A DNA stretch of 5,486 bases from Bordetella parapertussis (lineage in GTDB: Bacteria; Pseudomonadota; Gammaproteobacteria; Burkholderiales; SG8-39). The translations under genes were made by a program, and so were the position numbers. The notes beneath the pieces are model-generated. The model did not search any database, had not been told where the DNA came from, and saw nothing but the letters and a program-made list of their open reading frames with translations. Below are positions 1-5,473 of this stretch, piece by piece. Numbering within the stretch: position 1 is the stretch's first letter; each line of letters begins with the position of its first letter. The stretch spans positions 1 to 5,486 of the forward strand of contig CAMDRY010000243.1 of NCBI GenBank assembly GCA_945906975.1, in the 5' to 3' direction.

Positions 1-140
1 GGATCGCTGCAGCCGGGCTCAAGGTGCTCGGGCGTTCCGATATGAAGCCACATCATCCGCGCGCATCCGACGCCTCTGATCCGCTGCATGCCGCGCGCAA
101 GGCCGAGCTCACTTCCCTCTGGCGCCTCGGCGCGGCCTAG
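1..140 (+). CDS. 3' end of an unidentified upstream gene (partial)
   Basis: The frame starting at position 3 is open from the window edge to a TAG at 138-140, giving about 45 C-terminal residues that end in SLWRLGAA. The other two forward frames are closed by stops within this stretch. The codons are GC-rich like those of the genes downstream, which supports real coding. The tail is moderately basic, with a PHHPR segment, and has no membrane helix or motif that I recognise. It lies on the same strand as arsR, but the AT-rich gap after it suggests that it is a separate transcription unit. No terminator hairpin with a T-run follows. The product cannot be named from this fragment, and it does not look like the C-terminus of an arsenite pump. 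Confidence 0.5.
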   Translation, partial: IAAAGLKVLGRSDMKPHHPRASDASDPLHAARKAELTSLWRLGAA

Positions 141-168
141 GCGGCAATAGCTGTAATAAATACTTAAC

Positions 169-197
169 TTGCGCGCGGTTTATGTTTCGAAAATACT
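169..197 (+). promoter_or_regulatory. Candidate sigma-70-type promoter for the ars operon
   Basis: TTGCGC (169-174) and AATACT (192-197) are separated by 17 bp in the only AT-rich stretch upstream of arsR. They are fair matches to -35 and -10 boxes. Initiation about seven bases after the -10 box would fall on or next to the arsR ATG at 204, so the transcript could be leaderless or nearly so. The lack of a clear Shine-Dalgarno sequence before arsR fits this. It is a visual match only, and other box pairs in the stretch are possible. Confidence 0.35.
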
Positions 198-205
198 AGA
201 AATAT
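182..205. promoter_or_regulatory. Candidate ArsR operator (imperfect inverted repeat)
   Basis: An imperfect dyad centred between 193 and 194 has half-sites AT-g-TTTC and GAAA-t-AT, with 8 of 12 positions pairing. It covers the candidate -10 box and the arsR start codon. ArsR-family repressors bind AT-rich dyads overlapping their own promoter, so the place is right for autoregulation relieved by As(III). The dyad is imperfect and was found by eye, so the exact operator is uncertain. Confidence 0.35.
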
Positions 206-590
206 GAAAACGACAGATGCCGTGTCCCGTCTTGCCGCCCTGGGACAGGAAACCCGTCTTTCCATATTCAGACTGCTGCTGCAGGTGGGGACGGAGGGCA
301 TGAATGCCGGGGGCATCGCGGAGAAGCTCGACCTCGCGCCGGCGACCCTGTCTTTTCACCTGGCGCATCTTGCGCGCGCCGGCCTGATAACCGGCAGGCA
401 GGACGGTCGCTTTATTTTTTACACCGCGGACTTTGCCGGCATGGACGACCTGCTCGTATTCCTTACCGATAATTGCTGTAACGGCAACAACTGTTTGCCA
501 AAGGCGACGGCCGTTGCCGTCACCGCCAAGGCAATTTCCAAGCACCGACGCCCGGCGGTTCGCCGGTCCGATAAATCCGGCGTCAATTAA
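204..590 (+). CDS. arsR: ArsR-family arsenite-responsive repressor
   Basis: This is a 128-residue winged-helix repressor that would bind its own promoter as a dimer and release on binding As(III). The helix-turn-helix spans about residues 34-62, with the recognition helix around ATLSFHLAHLARAGLI (47-62), and the wing is near GRQDGRFIFY (64-73). The E. coli-type CVC site beside the recognition helix is absent. Instead, Cys91, Cys92 and Cys97 (DNCCNGNNC) form a C-terminal triad like that of Acidithiobacillus ferrooxidans ArsR (Cys95/96/102), so this is the second, independently evolved kind of As(III) site. After the triad comes a basic tail of about 30 residues (HRRPAVRR) of unknown purpose. 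No good ribosome binding site precedes ATG 204. The gene heads the ars operon and arsC follows after 14 bp. Confidence 0.93.
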   Translation: MKTTDAVSRLAALGQETRLSIFRLLLQVGTEGMNAGGIAEKLDLAPATLSFHLAHLARAGLITGRQDGRFIFYTADFAGMDDLLVFLTDNCCNGNNCLPKATAVAVTAKAISKHRRPAVRRSDKSGVN

Positions 591-604
591 AAGGACTATT
601 TCCC

Positions 605-1114
605 ATGCAAGACCGCGTTTTCAATGTACTTTTCCTGTGTACCGGCAATTCGGCGCGCAGCATCCTCGCCGAAGGCATCCTCACCGATCTTGGCAAGGGC
701 CGCTTTCGCGGCTTTAGTGCTGGAAGCCATCCGGGCGGAACGGTCAATCCGTTTGCGATTGAGTTTCTTGCGGCCCAGGGCATGGCGGTCGCAGATCTGC
801 GCAGCAAGAGCTGGGATGAATTTGCGCAGCCCGGAGCGCCGCAAATGGATTTTATCTTTACCGTCTGCGACAACGCGGCCGGCGAGGTTTGCCCGGTGTG
901 GCCGGGCCAGCCGATGAGCGCGCACTGGGGTATAGAGGATCCGGCGGCGGTGCAGGGCAGCGACGAGGACAAGCGCCGCGCCTTCGCGCATGCTGCGTCA
1001 TTGATGAACCGCCGTATTTCGCTCTTTACCAGCCTGCCTATTGCGAAACTTGAAGGCATGGCGCTCAAACACGAACTCGACCAGATCGGTCGTCTGCGCG
1101 AAAAGGGTGAATAG
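605..1114 (+). CDS. arsC: Arsenate reductase, low-molecular-weight phosphatase type
   Basis: This cytosolic enzyme of 169 residues reduces As(V) to As(III) on an LMW protein-tyrosine-phosphatase fold. The phosphate-binding P-loop CTGNSAR holds the nucleophile Cys12 and Arg18. Cys88 and Cys96 (VCDNAAGEVC) are placed to relay the disulfide, as Cys82 and Cys89 do in the S. aureus pI258 enzyme, though here seven residues separate them instead of six. Asp112 in EDP matches the general acid of the family. Whether thioredoxin or glutaredoxin/glutathione regenerates it cannot be read from the sequence. AAGGA at 591-595 lies nine bases before the ATG, which supports this start. About 30 residues after the core are extra compared with the pI258 enzyme. 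It is the first of two unrelated arsenate reductases in the operon. Confidence 0.93.
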   Translation: MQDRVFNVLFLCTGNSARSILAEGILTDLGKGRFRGFSAGSHPGGTVNPFAIEFLAAQGMAVADLRSKSWDEFAQPGAPQMDFIFTVCDNAAGEVCPVWPGQPMSAHWGIEDPAAVQGSDEDKRRAFAHAASLMNRRISLFTSLPIAKLEGMALKHELDQIGRLREKGE

Positions 1115-1166
1115 GCCACGTTGCGGAACCTGAATATCCCCTGAACAGCATGCAAAGAGACTGACC

Positions 1167-1832
1167 ATGGAAATCCTTACCCGTCAAAAATTGCTGTCCG
1201 AGGCACTGGGCACGACGTTGTTGCTTGCGATCGTGATCGGTTCCGGGGTCATGGCCGAGCGTTTGTCCGGCGGCAATGACGCGATCGCGCTCATCGGCAA
1301 TACCGGCGCGACGATATGCGGTCTTTACATTCTCATCGAGGTGTTCGGCCCGATCAGCGGTGCGCATTTCAATCCGGCCGTATCGCTCGTGATGGCGTTT
1401 CGCGGTGCATTGCCCCGTTCCCTGCTGCTGCCTTACATTGCCGTCCAGCTTGCCGGCGCGGTGCTCGGCGCCTGGCTTGTCCATGCCATGTTTGATATGA
1501 GCATCGTTCAATTTTCCACCAAAGCCCGTGATGGCGGCGGGCAATGGCTCGGCGAGGTCGTGGCCACCGCCGGTCTGCTGCTGGTGATCCTGAAGGCCCC
1601 GGCGCCAAAGGTCTCGGCGATGGTCGCCGCCTACATCGGCGCCGCCTATTGGTTCACGTCCTCAACTTCGTTTGCCAATCCAGCAGCGGTGATGGGCCGC
1701 CTGTTCAGCGACAGCTTTTCGGGTATCGCCCCGGCAAGCGCCCCTGGTTTCATTGTCGCCGAACTGGCGGGGGCGGCTGTGGCGGTGTGGCTCGCTCATG
1801 CGCTGGGCGCATCGGCGAAATCCACGGTCTGA
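1167..1832 (+). CDS. aqpS: AqpS-like aquaporin of the ars operon (MIP family)
   Basis: This inner-membrane channel of 221 residues has the two-repeat MIP fold with about six hydrophobic helices. The first NPA box is at 69-71 (GAHFNPAV) and the second at 171-173 (FANPAAV). The constriction Arg that normally follows the second NPA directly is Ala174 here, and the nearest Arg is 178. The constriction should therefore be less polar and possibly wider than in a water-selective channel. Position between ars genes and absence of ArsB or Acr3 match AqpS of Sinorhizobium meliloti, where the channel lets arsenite made by ArsC leave down its gradient. Transport of methylated arsenicals is an alternative role. 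A purine-rich AAAGAGA precedes the ATG, and 52 bp separate it from arsC. Confidence 0.9.
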   Translation: MEILTRQKLLSEALGTTLLLAIVIGSGVMAERLSGGNDAIALIGNTGATICGLYILIEVFGPISGAHFNPAVSLVMAFRGALPRSLLLPYIAVQLAGAVLGAWLVHAMFDMSIVQFSTKARDGGGQWLGEVVATAGLLLVILKAPAPKVSAMVAAYIGAAYWFTSSTSFANPAAVMGRLFSDSFSGIAPASAPGFIVAELAGAAVAVWLAHALGASAKSTV

Positions 1833-1854
1833 ATTCCTGAAAGGACATGCATTC

Positions 1855-2292
1855 ATGGCAGCTGAAGCGGTAACGATTTACCACAATCCCAATTGCGGAA
1901 CCTCGCGCAACGTGCTCGCGCTGATCCGCAACACCGGTGCCGAGCCCGAGCTCATCGAGTATTTGGTGACGCCGCCCACGCGCGCGCGCCTGCTTGAGCT
2001 GATCGCGCAAATGAACATCCCGGTGCGCGCCCTGCTGCGGCGCAAGGGCACGCCGTACGACGAATTGAACCTGGACAACCCCGCGCTGACCGACGCGCAA
2101 CTGCTCGATGCCATGATGGCGCACCCCATTCTCATCAATCGTCCGATCGTGGTGACCTCCCTTGGCACGAGGTTGTGCCGGCCGTCCGAATCCGTGCTCG
2201 ATATTCTTGCCCTGCCGCAACGGGGTGCACTCAACAAGGAAGACGGTGAGACGGTGGTTGACGATAGGGGCATGCGCGTTGTCCGAAAATGA
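1855..2292 (+). CDS. arsC: Arsenate reductase, glutaredoxin/glutathione-dependent type
   Basis: This protein of 145 residues is closely similar, as I recall the sequence, to the E. coli plasmid R773-type ArsC. It has a thioredoxin-like fold and reduces As(V) to As(III) using glutathione and glutaredoxin. Catalytic Cys14 lies in HNPNCGTSR. Arg62 (RALLR), Arg96 (ILINRP) and Arg109 (TRLCRP) correspond to Arg60, Arg94 and Arg107 of the E. coli enzyme. The TPPTR and KEDGE signatures are also present. I chose ATG 1855 because AAGGA (1841-1845) lies nine bases upstream and it gives the usual N-terminus. The frame is open further back, but only inside the aquaporin gene. The gene follows aqpS by 22 bp, and its last 14 bases overlap the start of arsH. 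Confidence 0.96.
   Translation: MAAEAVTIYHNPNCGTSRNVLALIRNTGAEPELIEYLVTPPTRARLLELIAQMNIPVRALLRRKGTPYDELNLDNPALTDAQLLDAMMAHPILINRPIVVTSLGTRLCRPSESVLDILALPQRGALNKEDGETVVDDRGMRVVRK
2266..2270 (+). promoter_or_regulatory. Ribosome binding site deciding the TTG start of arsH
   Basis: AGGGG lies eight bases before TTG 2279, inside the end of the upstream arsC. No ATG or GTG in the arsH frame lies near the expected N-terminus, so this site is the main reason for choosing the TTG. Confidence 0.55.
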
Positions 2293-3013
2293 ACTCACCA
2301 ACCCCGACGACCTGCCGAACCTGGGTGGCGCTGAATTCTTCGTTCCGACCCCTGAACGGCTTGCCGGCGCGGCCTCTTCGACGCACGCGCCGCGCATCCT
2401 GCTGCTCTACGGGTCCTTGCGGACCCGCTCCTATAGCAGGCTGCTGAGCGAAGAGGCGGCGCGCCTGCTGCGGGCGATGGGGGCCGAAACCCGGACGTTT
2501 GACCCGCACGGATTGCCGTTGCCCGATGACGCGCCCGATACCCACGACAAGGTGCGGGAGTTGCGGGCGCTGGCGCAATGGTGCGAGGGCATGGTGTGGT
2601 GTTCACCCGAACGGCATGGTGCCATGACCGGCATCATGAAGGCGCAAATCGACTGGATACCGCTGGAGCTCGGGGCGGTGCGCCCGACACAGGGCAAAAC
2701 GCTGGCGGTGATGCAGGTGTCCGGCGGTTCGCAGTCGTTCAATGCCCTTAACCAGCTGCGCGTGCTGGGGCGCTGGATGCGCATGATCACCATCCCCAAC
2801 CAATCGTCGGTGGCAAAGGCGTTTCTCGAGTTCGACGAAGCGGGACGGATGAAACCCTCGGCGTACTATGAGCGGGTCGTCGATGTCATGGAAGAGTTGG
2901 TCAAGTTCACTTACCTGACGCGCGACGTCACACCCTACCTCGTCGACCGCTACAGCGAGCGGCGTGAAGACGCCGCAGCCTTGTCAAAGCGGGTCAACCA
3001 GCGCGCGATTTGA
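2279..3013 (+). CDS. arsH: ArsH, NADPH-dependent FMN reductase / organoarsenical oxidase
   Basis: This is a soluble flavodoxin-like protein of 244 residues. ArsH proteins bind FMN, use NADPH, and oxidise trivalent methyl- and aryl-arsenicals to the less toxic pentavalent forms. The FMN phosphate loop is [10 protein letters not shown] (45-54). Other family blocks are [10 protein letters not shown] (109-118), KAQIDWIP (121-128), [10 protein letters not shown] (146-155) and the late segment VDRYSERRE. The length is normal for the family. The most likely start is TTG 2279, with AGGGG eight bases upstream. An in-frame ATG at 2162 lies deep inside arsC and would add 39 foreign residues. The gene overlaps arsC by 14 bp, which suggests translational coupling. 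It is the last gene of the operon and ends 25 bp from the convergent glutathione transferase. Confidence 0.95.
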   Translation: MSENELTNPDDLPNLGGAEFFVPTPERLAGAASSTHAPRILLLYGSLRTRSYSRLLSEEAARLLRAMGAETRTFDPHGLPLPDDAPDTHDKVRELRALAQWCEGMVWCSPERHGAMTGIMKAQIDWIPLELGAVRPTQGKTLAVMQVSGGSQSFNALNQLRVLGRWMRMITIPNQSSVAKAFLEFDEAGRMKPSAYYERVVDVMEELVKFTYLTRDVTPYLVDRYSERREDAAALSKRVNQRAI

Positions 3014-3038
3014 GTCAGGCGGTTCCGGCCGGCATCAA

Positions 3039-3710
3039 TCAGCGCGGGCCGGCGTCTTGGGCGGGGAATATCGTTGTCGCCTGGCCCGGATGCCATGGCG
3101 CGTACTTGTGCATCACGCGATCGAATAATGCCGAGGCTTCCCAGACTGCGAGCCAGCCGGCAAGCCGCGGCCAGGGCTGGCTGCCGAACCAGGCGTCATC
3201 GGTGTGCGCGAACTGGCGCACAAAAGGCGCAATGGCCATGTCAGCGAGGCTTGCGTGCGTGCCGAATAAAAAGTCAGCGTTGCCCAGGCTTTGTTCCAGC
3301 GCGAGCAGATGTGCGGCACAGGCGGAGCGATGGTCTTCTGTCGCGTCCTCACCGGCGTGATGGTTGGGGTATTTGTAGCGGTCAAGATGGTGCTTGAAGT
3401 CCCCGTCGAATTGCGCGATCAGTTGCACCATCGCCGCGAGCGAGCCGCGCTGCGGCACCAACCATTGCCTCGGATCATTTTGTCGCAAAGCCCAGTGCAT
3501 GATGTCCATGCTCTCGTCAAGGACCCGCCCGTCCGGCACGATAAGTACCGGGACCGTGGCCTTGGCCGACGCAGCTAGCAGTTCCGGCGGTTTGTCGCGC
3601 AACACCACCTCGCGCAGCTCGCAGGTCAGTCCGCTGGCATCGAGCGCAAAGCGCGCCCGCATGGCATAGGGGCAGCGGCGGAAGGAATACAGGATGGGCT
3701 GGGCGGGCAT
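3039..3710 (-). CDS. Glutathione S-transferase family protein
   Basis: This cytosolic protein of 223 residues has the two-domain GST layout. The thioredoxin-like N-terminal domain (about 4-80) carries RRCPYAMRAR (11-20), where Cys13 is the likely catalytic residue as in omega/beta-like and glutaredoxin-like GSTs, because the second Cys of a CPYC motif is Ala. TVPVL supplies the cis-proline (Pro54), and Glu66-Ser67 is the usual glutathione-binding pair. The rest is the all-helical C-terminal domain, with a LADMAIAPFVRQ segment. ATG 3710 gives a compact N-terminus, and a TTG at 3722 is also possible because GGGTGA lies upstream of it. The substrate is unknown. It faces the ars operon tail to tail, so it is not cotranscribed with it, although a thiol-transferase would suit glutathione-based arsenate reduction. 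Confidence 0.88.
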   Translation of the reverse strand: MPAQPILYSFRRCPYAMRARFALDASGLTCELREVVLRDKPPELLAASAKATVPVLIVPDGRVLDESMDIMHWALRQNDPRQWLVPQRGSLAAMVQLIAQFDGDFKHHLDRYKYPNHHAGEDATEDHRSACAAHLLALEQSLGNADFLFGTHASLADMAIAPFVRQFAHTDDAWFGSQPWPRLAGWLAVWEASALFDRVMHKYAPWHPGQATTIFPAQDAGPR

Positions 3711-3871
3711 TGAGGCGGGCAATCACGCGATCACCCGCCGACTTTAGCACGCGGCCCGCCTGCCGCAGCGCCGCCGCGCGACAGGCAGCTACCAAAGGGA
3801 ATCTACGCGCAGCGCCGGGGCGGGGTTTGAACGGGATCAAATGCGCGATGGCGGGCGCTTACGCCGGCAAA
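3711..3871. other. GC-rich intergenic gap between the RCK gene and the GST gene
   Basis: This gap of about 160 bp separates two - strand genes. It should hold the end of the channel transcript and any separate promoter for the GST. I see only short GC-rich inverted repeats, such as GCCTG/CAGGC at 3758-3762 and 3782-3786, and no hairpin followed by a T-run on the - strand. No convincing promoter or RNA gene is visible. Confidence 0.5.
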
Positions 3872-4591
3872 TCAGGCGGCAAAGACCTTTTCCAGTAATT
3901 TCCTGCCATGGGGCGTGGCCATGGTGATGAGGGTATCGCCGCCACGCACCGCGTAACTGCCCTCGGGGTTGAAGTGCCAGTTGCCGCCCGAGCGCACCGC
4001 CAGCATGATGAACTCGCGATGCCCGAGGCCAAGGGCCGACAGGGTGCGTTCGGGCGCGGCGGCGGGGACGTGCACTTCTTCGACGCGCAGCTTGTTGTCC
4101 GAGCGCAGCATTTCGTCGAGGAAATTCACCACCTGCGGCCGCACCATCGACGATACGATGCGCATGCCGCCGGTGAAGTCGGGCGACACGATGGCATCGG
4201 CGCCGACCTTGCGAATTTTCTCGATGTAATTCACCTCGTGGCAGCGCGCCACCACGCGCGGCCTGGGGTTAAGTTGTTTCGCTGAAAGGGTGATGACCAG
4301 GTTCTTGCTGTCGTCGCCGGTTACGGCGAACACCCCGGCTGCATTGTCGATGCCGGCGAGCTTGAGTAGCTCATCCTCGCTGGCGTCGCCCTGAATCCAC
4401 ATCGTGTCGGGGTAGCGTTCGCGATGCTTTTCGATATTGGCGAGGTCGGTGTCGATCACGACATAGGGGCGGTCGGTGATGGACAGTTCATGCGCCACAT
4501 TGGAACCGACACGGCCGATGCCGCAGACGATGTAATGCTGGTCAAGGGCACCGATTTTTTTTGAGCATTTTTCTTCTCCGCATTTCGACAT
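3872..4591 (-). CDS. RCK (TrkA-N/TrkA-C) regulatory domain of a K+ channel, separate frame
   Basis: This 239-residue frame encodes a complete RCK domain, the cytoplasmic nucleotide- or ion-sensing ring that gates K+ channels. The Rossmann motif GIGRVG (24-29) and Asp47 at the end of the second strand (VVID) bind a dinucleotide or nucleotide in the family. TrkA-N runs to about residue 140 (GDAS, VFAVTGDD and RVVARCHE blocks), and TrkA-C fills about 155-239. Residues from Ile13 on continue the pore protein exactly if one A of the A8 run is skipped. Residues 1-12 (MSKCGEEKCSKK) are the pore coding sequence read in another frame. ATG 4591 has GGGAG six bases upstream, so independent translation is possible, reminiscent of the internally initiated RCK of MthK. 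Alternatively this is simply the C-terminal half of a channel gene broken by an indel. Confidence 0.85.
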   Translation of the reverse strand: MSKCGEEKCSKKIGALDQHYIVCGIGRVGSNVAHELSITDRPYVVIDTDLANIEKHRERYPDTMWIQGDASEDELLKLAGIDNAAGVFAVTGDDSKNLVITLSAKQLNPRPRVVARCHEVNYIEKIRKVGADAIVSPDFTGGMRIVSSMVRPQVVNFLDEMLRSDNKLRVEEVHVPAAAPERTLSALGLGHREFIMLAVRSGGNWHFNPEGSYAVRGGDTLITMATPHGRKLLEKVFAA

Positions 4592-4910
4592 TGATTTCTC
4601 CCGCCACCAGGAACATGGTCATCTTGGCCAGCATGTAATAGACGAGGCCGATGCCTATGGTGGCGATAAATACGGTGAAAATCCGCCCGGCCGGACTTTG
4701 TGACACATCAACGGTCTCGGTGTAGCCGATGGTCGCAATGGTGATGAAGGTCATGTAAAAGCAGTCGAGCAGGCTGTATTGGGGGCCGCCTATGAGGCGG
4801 TAGCCGATAGTCCCCACCGCGTGCGCCAGGATCAGTGCCAGCACCGGACCGGCGAAGGTGCGATACAGGTTGTGGGTGATGCTGCGTTGTGCCGGGTCGC
4901 GGAATTTCAT
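4542..4910 (-). CDS. K+ channel pore (2-TM) domain, ends early after an A8 run
   Basis: This frame encodes 122 residues of an inner-membrane channel subunit. The first helix is about 19-40, the pore helix and filter 46-65, and the second helix about 76-102, followed by a basic linker RRRKMLKK. The filter reads TIGYT (60-64), whereas the canonical sequence is TVGYG. ATG 4910 overlaps the DUF2062 stop as ATGA, which indicates translational coupling and supports this start over one at 4985. After Lys118 the frame adds only Asn-Arg-Cys-Pro and stops at 4542. Skipping one A of the A8 run would instead continue as KKIGALDQHYIVCGIGRVG and give a 345-residue pore-RCK channel, the usual architecture. 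As written, the product is a minimal KcsA-like pore with the RCK domain in a second overlapping frame. Confidence 0.8.
   Translation of the reverse strand: MKFRDPAQRSITHNLYRTFAGPVLALILAHAVGTIGYRLIGGPQYSLLDCFYMTFITIATIGYTETVDVSQSPAGRIFTVFIATIGIGLVYYMLAKMTMFLVAGEINVEMRRRKMLKKNRCP
4555..4562 (-). other. A8 homopolymer at the pore/RCK frame junction (possible slippery site or indel)
   Basis: On the coding (-) strand the run reads CTC AAA AAA AAT CGG in the pore frame. The RCK frame reads ...AAA AAA ATC GGT, one base further on (+1, or equally -2). Losing one A from the DNA, or from the mRNA by polymerase slippage, joins both frames with no other change. Runs of this length are known sites of transcriptional slippage and also of sequencing indels, and the sequence alone cannot tell these apart. 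Confidence 0.75.
4598..4602 (-). promoter_or_regulatory. Internal ribosome binding site for the RCK frame
   Basis: GGGAG on the - strand, lying in the codons for the pore residues Ala-Gly-Glu, precedes ATG 4591 by six bases. This is a good Shine-Dalgarno sequence and spacing for translating the RCK domain on its own. It is better than the sequence in front of the pore start itself. It could be a chance match. Confidence 0.45.
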
Positions 4911-5473
4911 CGTTTCGGTGCCCCCGTGCCACGTGTGCGTCGGCGGGCACGGGCGCGCCATGCCAGCCTCACCTGAATGCGCCATCCGACCTGCACCATC
5001 GCATAGCCGGCGAGGGCGAGTGTAAGGCCAAGCGCGAGCAATCCTAGCGCCAGCGGCTTGCCGAGTGTCAGAACCCAGGCGGCCAGGGCTTCAATCGAAA
5101 GCCATAGATGCGCCCAGATAAAATCCGGCGGGAATCCCGGATCTGCCGCACCGTTGCCAAGCAGCATGCGGCCGTATTCATAGGCGAGCAGGTACAGCGG
5201 GCCAATGGTGAAGGGATTGGTGTAGAGCGTGGTAATGAGTGCGACCGGAAGATTGACGCGCAGGGGCATGGCCAGCAGGGCGGCGCAAATCATTTGCAAA
5301 GGGCCTGGCACCAGGCCGGCGAATAGGCCGACAGCAAGCCCCCCGGATACGGAGCGGCGGTTGAGGTGCCAAAGATTGGGGTGTTGCAGCCAGGGCCCAA
5401 ACCGGCGGACGTAATGATTTTCACGAATGGTTTCGTGGGCGGGAAGGTATTTGCGAAAGTACTTGCGCGGCAT
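4907..5473 (-). CDS. DUF2062 inner-membrane protein
   Basis: This membrane protein of 188 residues belongs to the uncharacterised DUF2062 family, whose function is unknown. The start MPRKYFRKYLP at 5473 matches the N-terminus I know for the family, although only 13 bases of upstream sequence are in the window and no strong ribosome binding site is seen. The conserved core runs from HPNLWHLNRRSV (31-42) through a glycine-rich first helix GLFAGLVPGPLQM (49-61) and a second with LYTNPFTIGPLYLLAYEYG (83-101). A third hydrophobic helix lies at about 141-163, and the tail is strongly basic (RARARRRTR). Its stop shares bases with the channel ATG (ATGA), so the two genes are probably one operon. This hints at a shared membrane or ion-homeostasis role, which is inference only. 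Confidence 0.88.
   Translation of the reverse strand: MPRKYFRKYLPAHETIRENHYVRRFGPWLQHPNLWHLNRRSVSGGLAVGLFAGLVPGPLQMICAALLAMPLRVNLPVALITTLYTNPFTIGPLYLLAYEYGRMLLGNGAADPGFPPDFIWAHLWLSIEALAAWVLTLGKPLALGLLALGLTLALAGYAMVQVGWRIQVRLAWRARARRRTRGTGAPKR

Noticed and set aside
583..1155. Long open frame on the - strand opposite the first arsC
   Set aside because: It lies antisense to a gene with clear catalytic motifs, has no recognisable domain, and is rich in Arg/Pro/Ser as expected for a shadow frame in GC-rich DNA.
1753..1854. Upstream extension of the second arsC into aqpS
   Set aside because: The extra residues are the aquaporin sequence in another frame. ATG 1855 has AAGGA at good spacing and yields the normal ArsC N-terminus.
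2162..2278. ATG 2162 as the arsH start
   Set aside because: It would overlap arsC by 131 bp and add 39 residues with no family resemblance. TTG 2279 with AGGGG upstream fits better.
3028..3053. GCCGGC repeats as a terminator between arsH and the GST gene
   Set aside because: The stem is only 6 bp with a 14-base loop and no T-run on either strand. The arms are self-complementary and common in GC-rich DNA.
3010..3360. Forward frame opposite the GST gene
   Set aside because: It is antisense to a well-supported GST and has no recognisable domain.
3820..3850. GGTTTGAAC resembling a tRNA T-loop
   Set aside because: No matching acceptor stem, anticodon arm or D-arm could be found around it on either strand.
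4911..4985. Longer channel start at 4985
   Set aside because: The added 25 residues overlap the DUF2062 coding end and look unlike a membrane channel N-terminus. ATGA coupling at 4910 is the better start.
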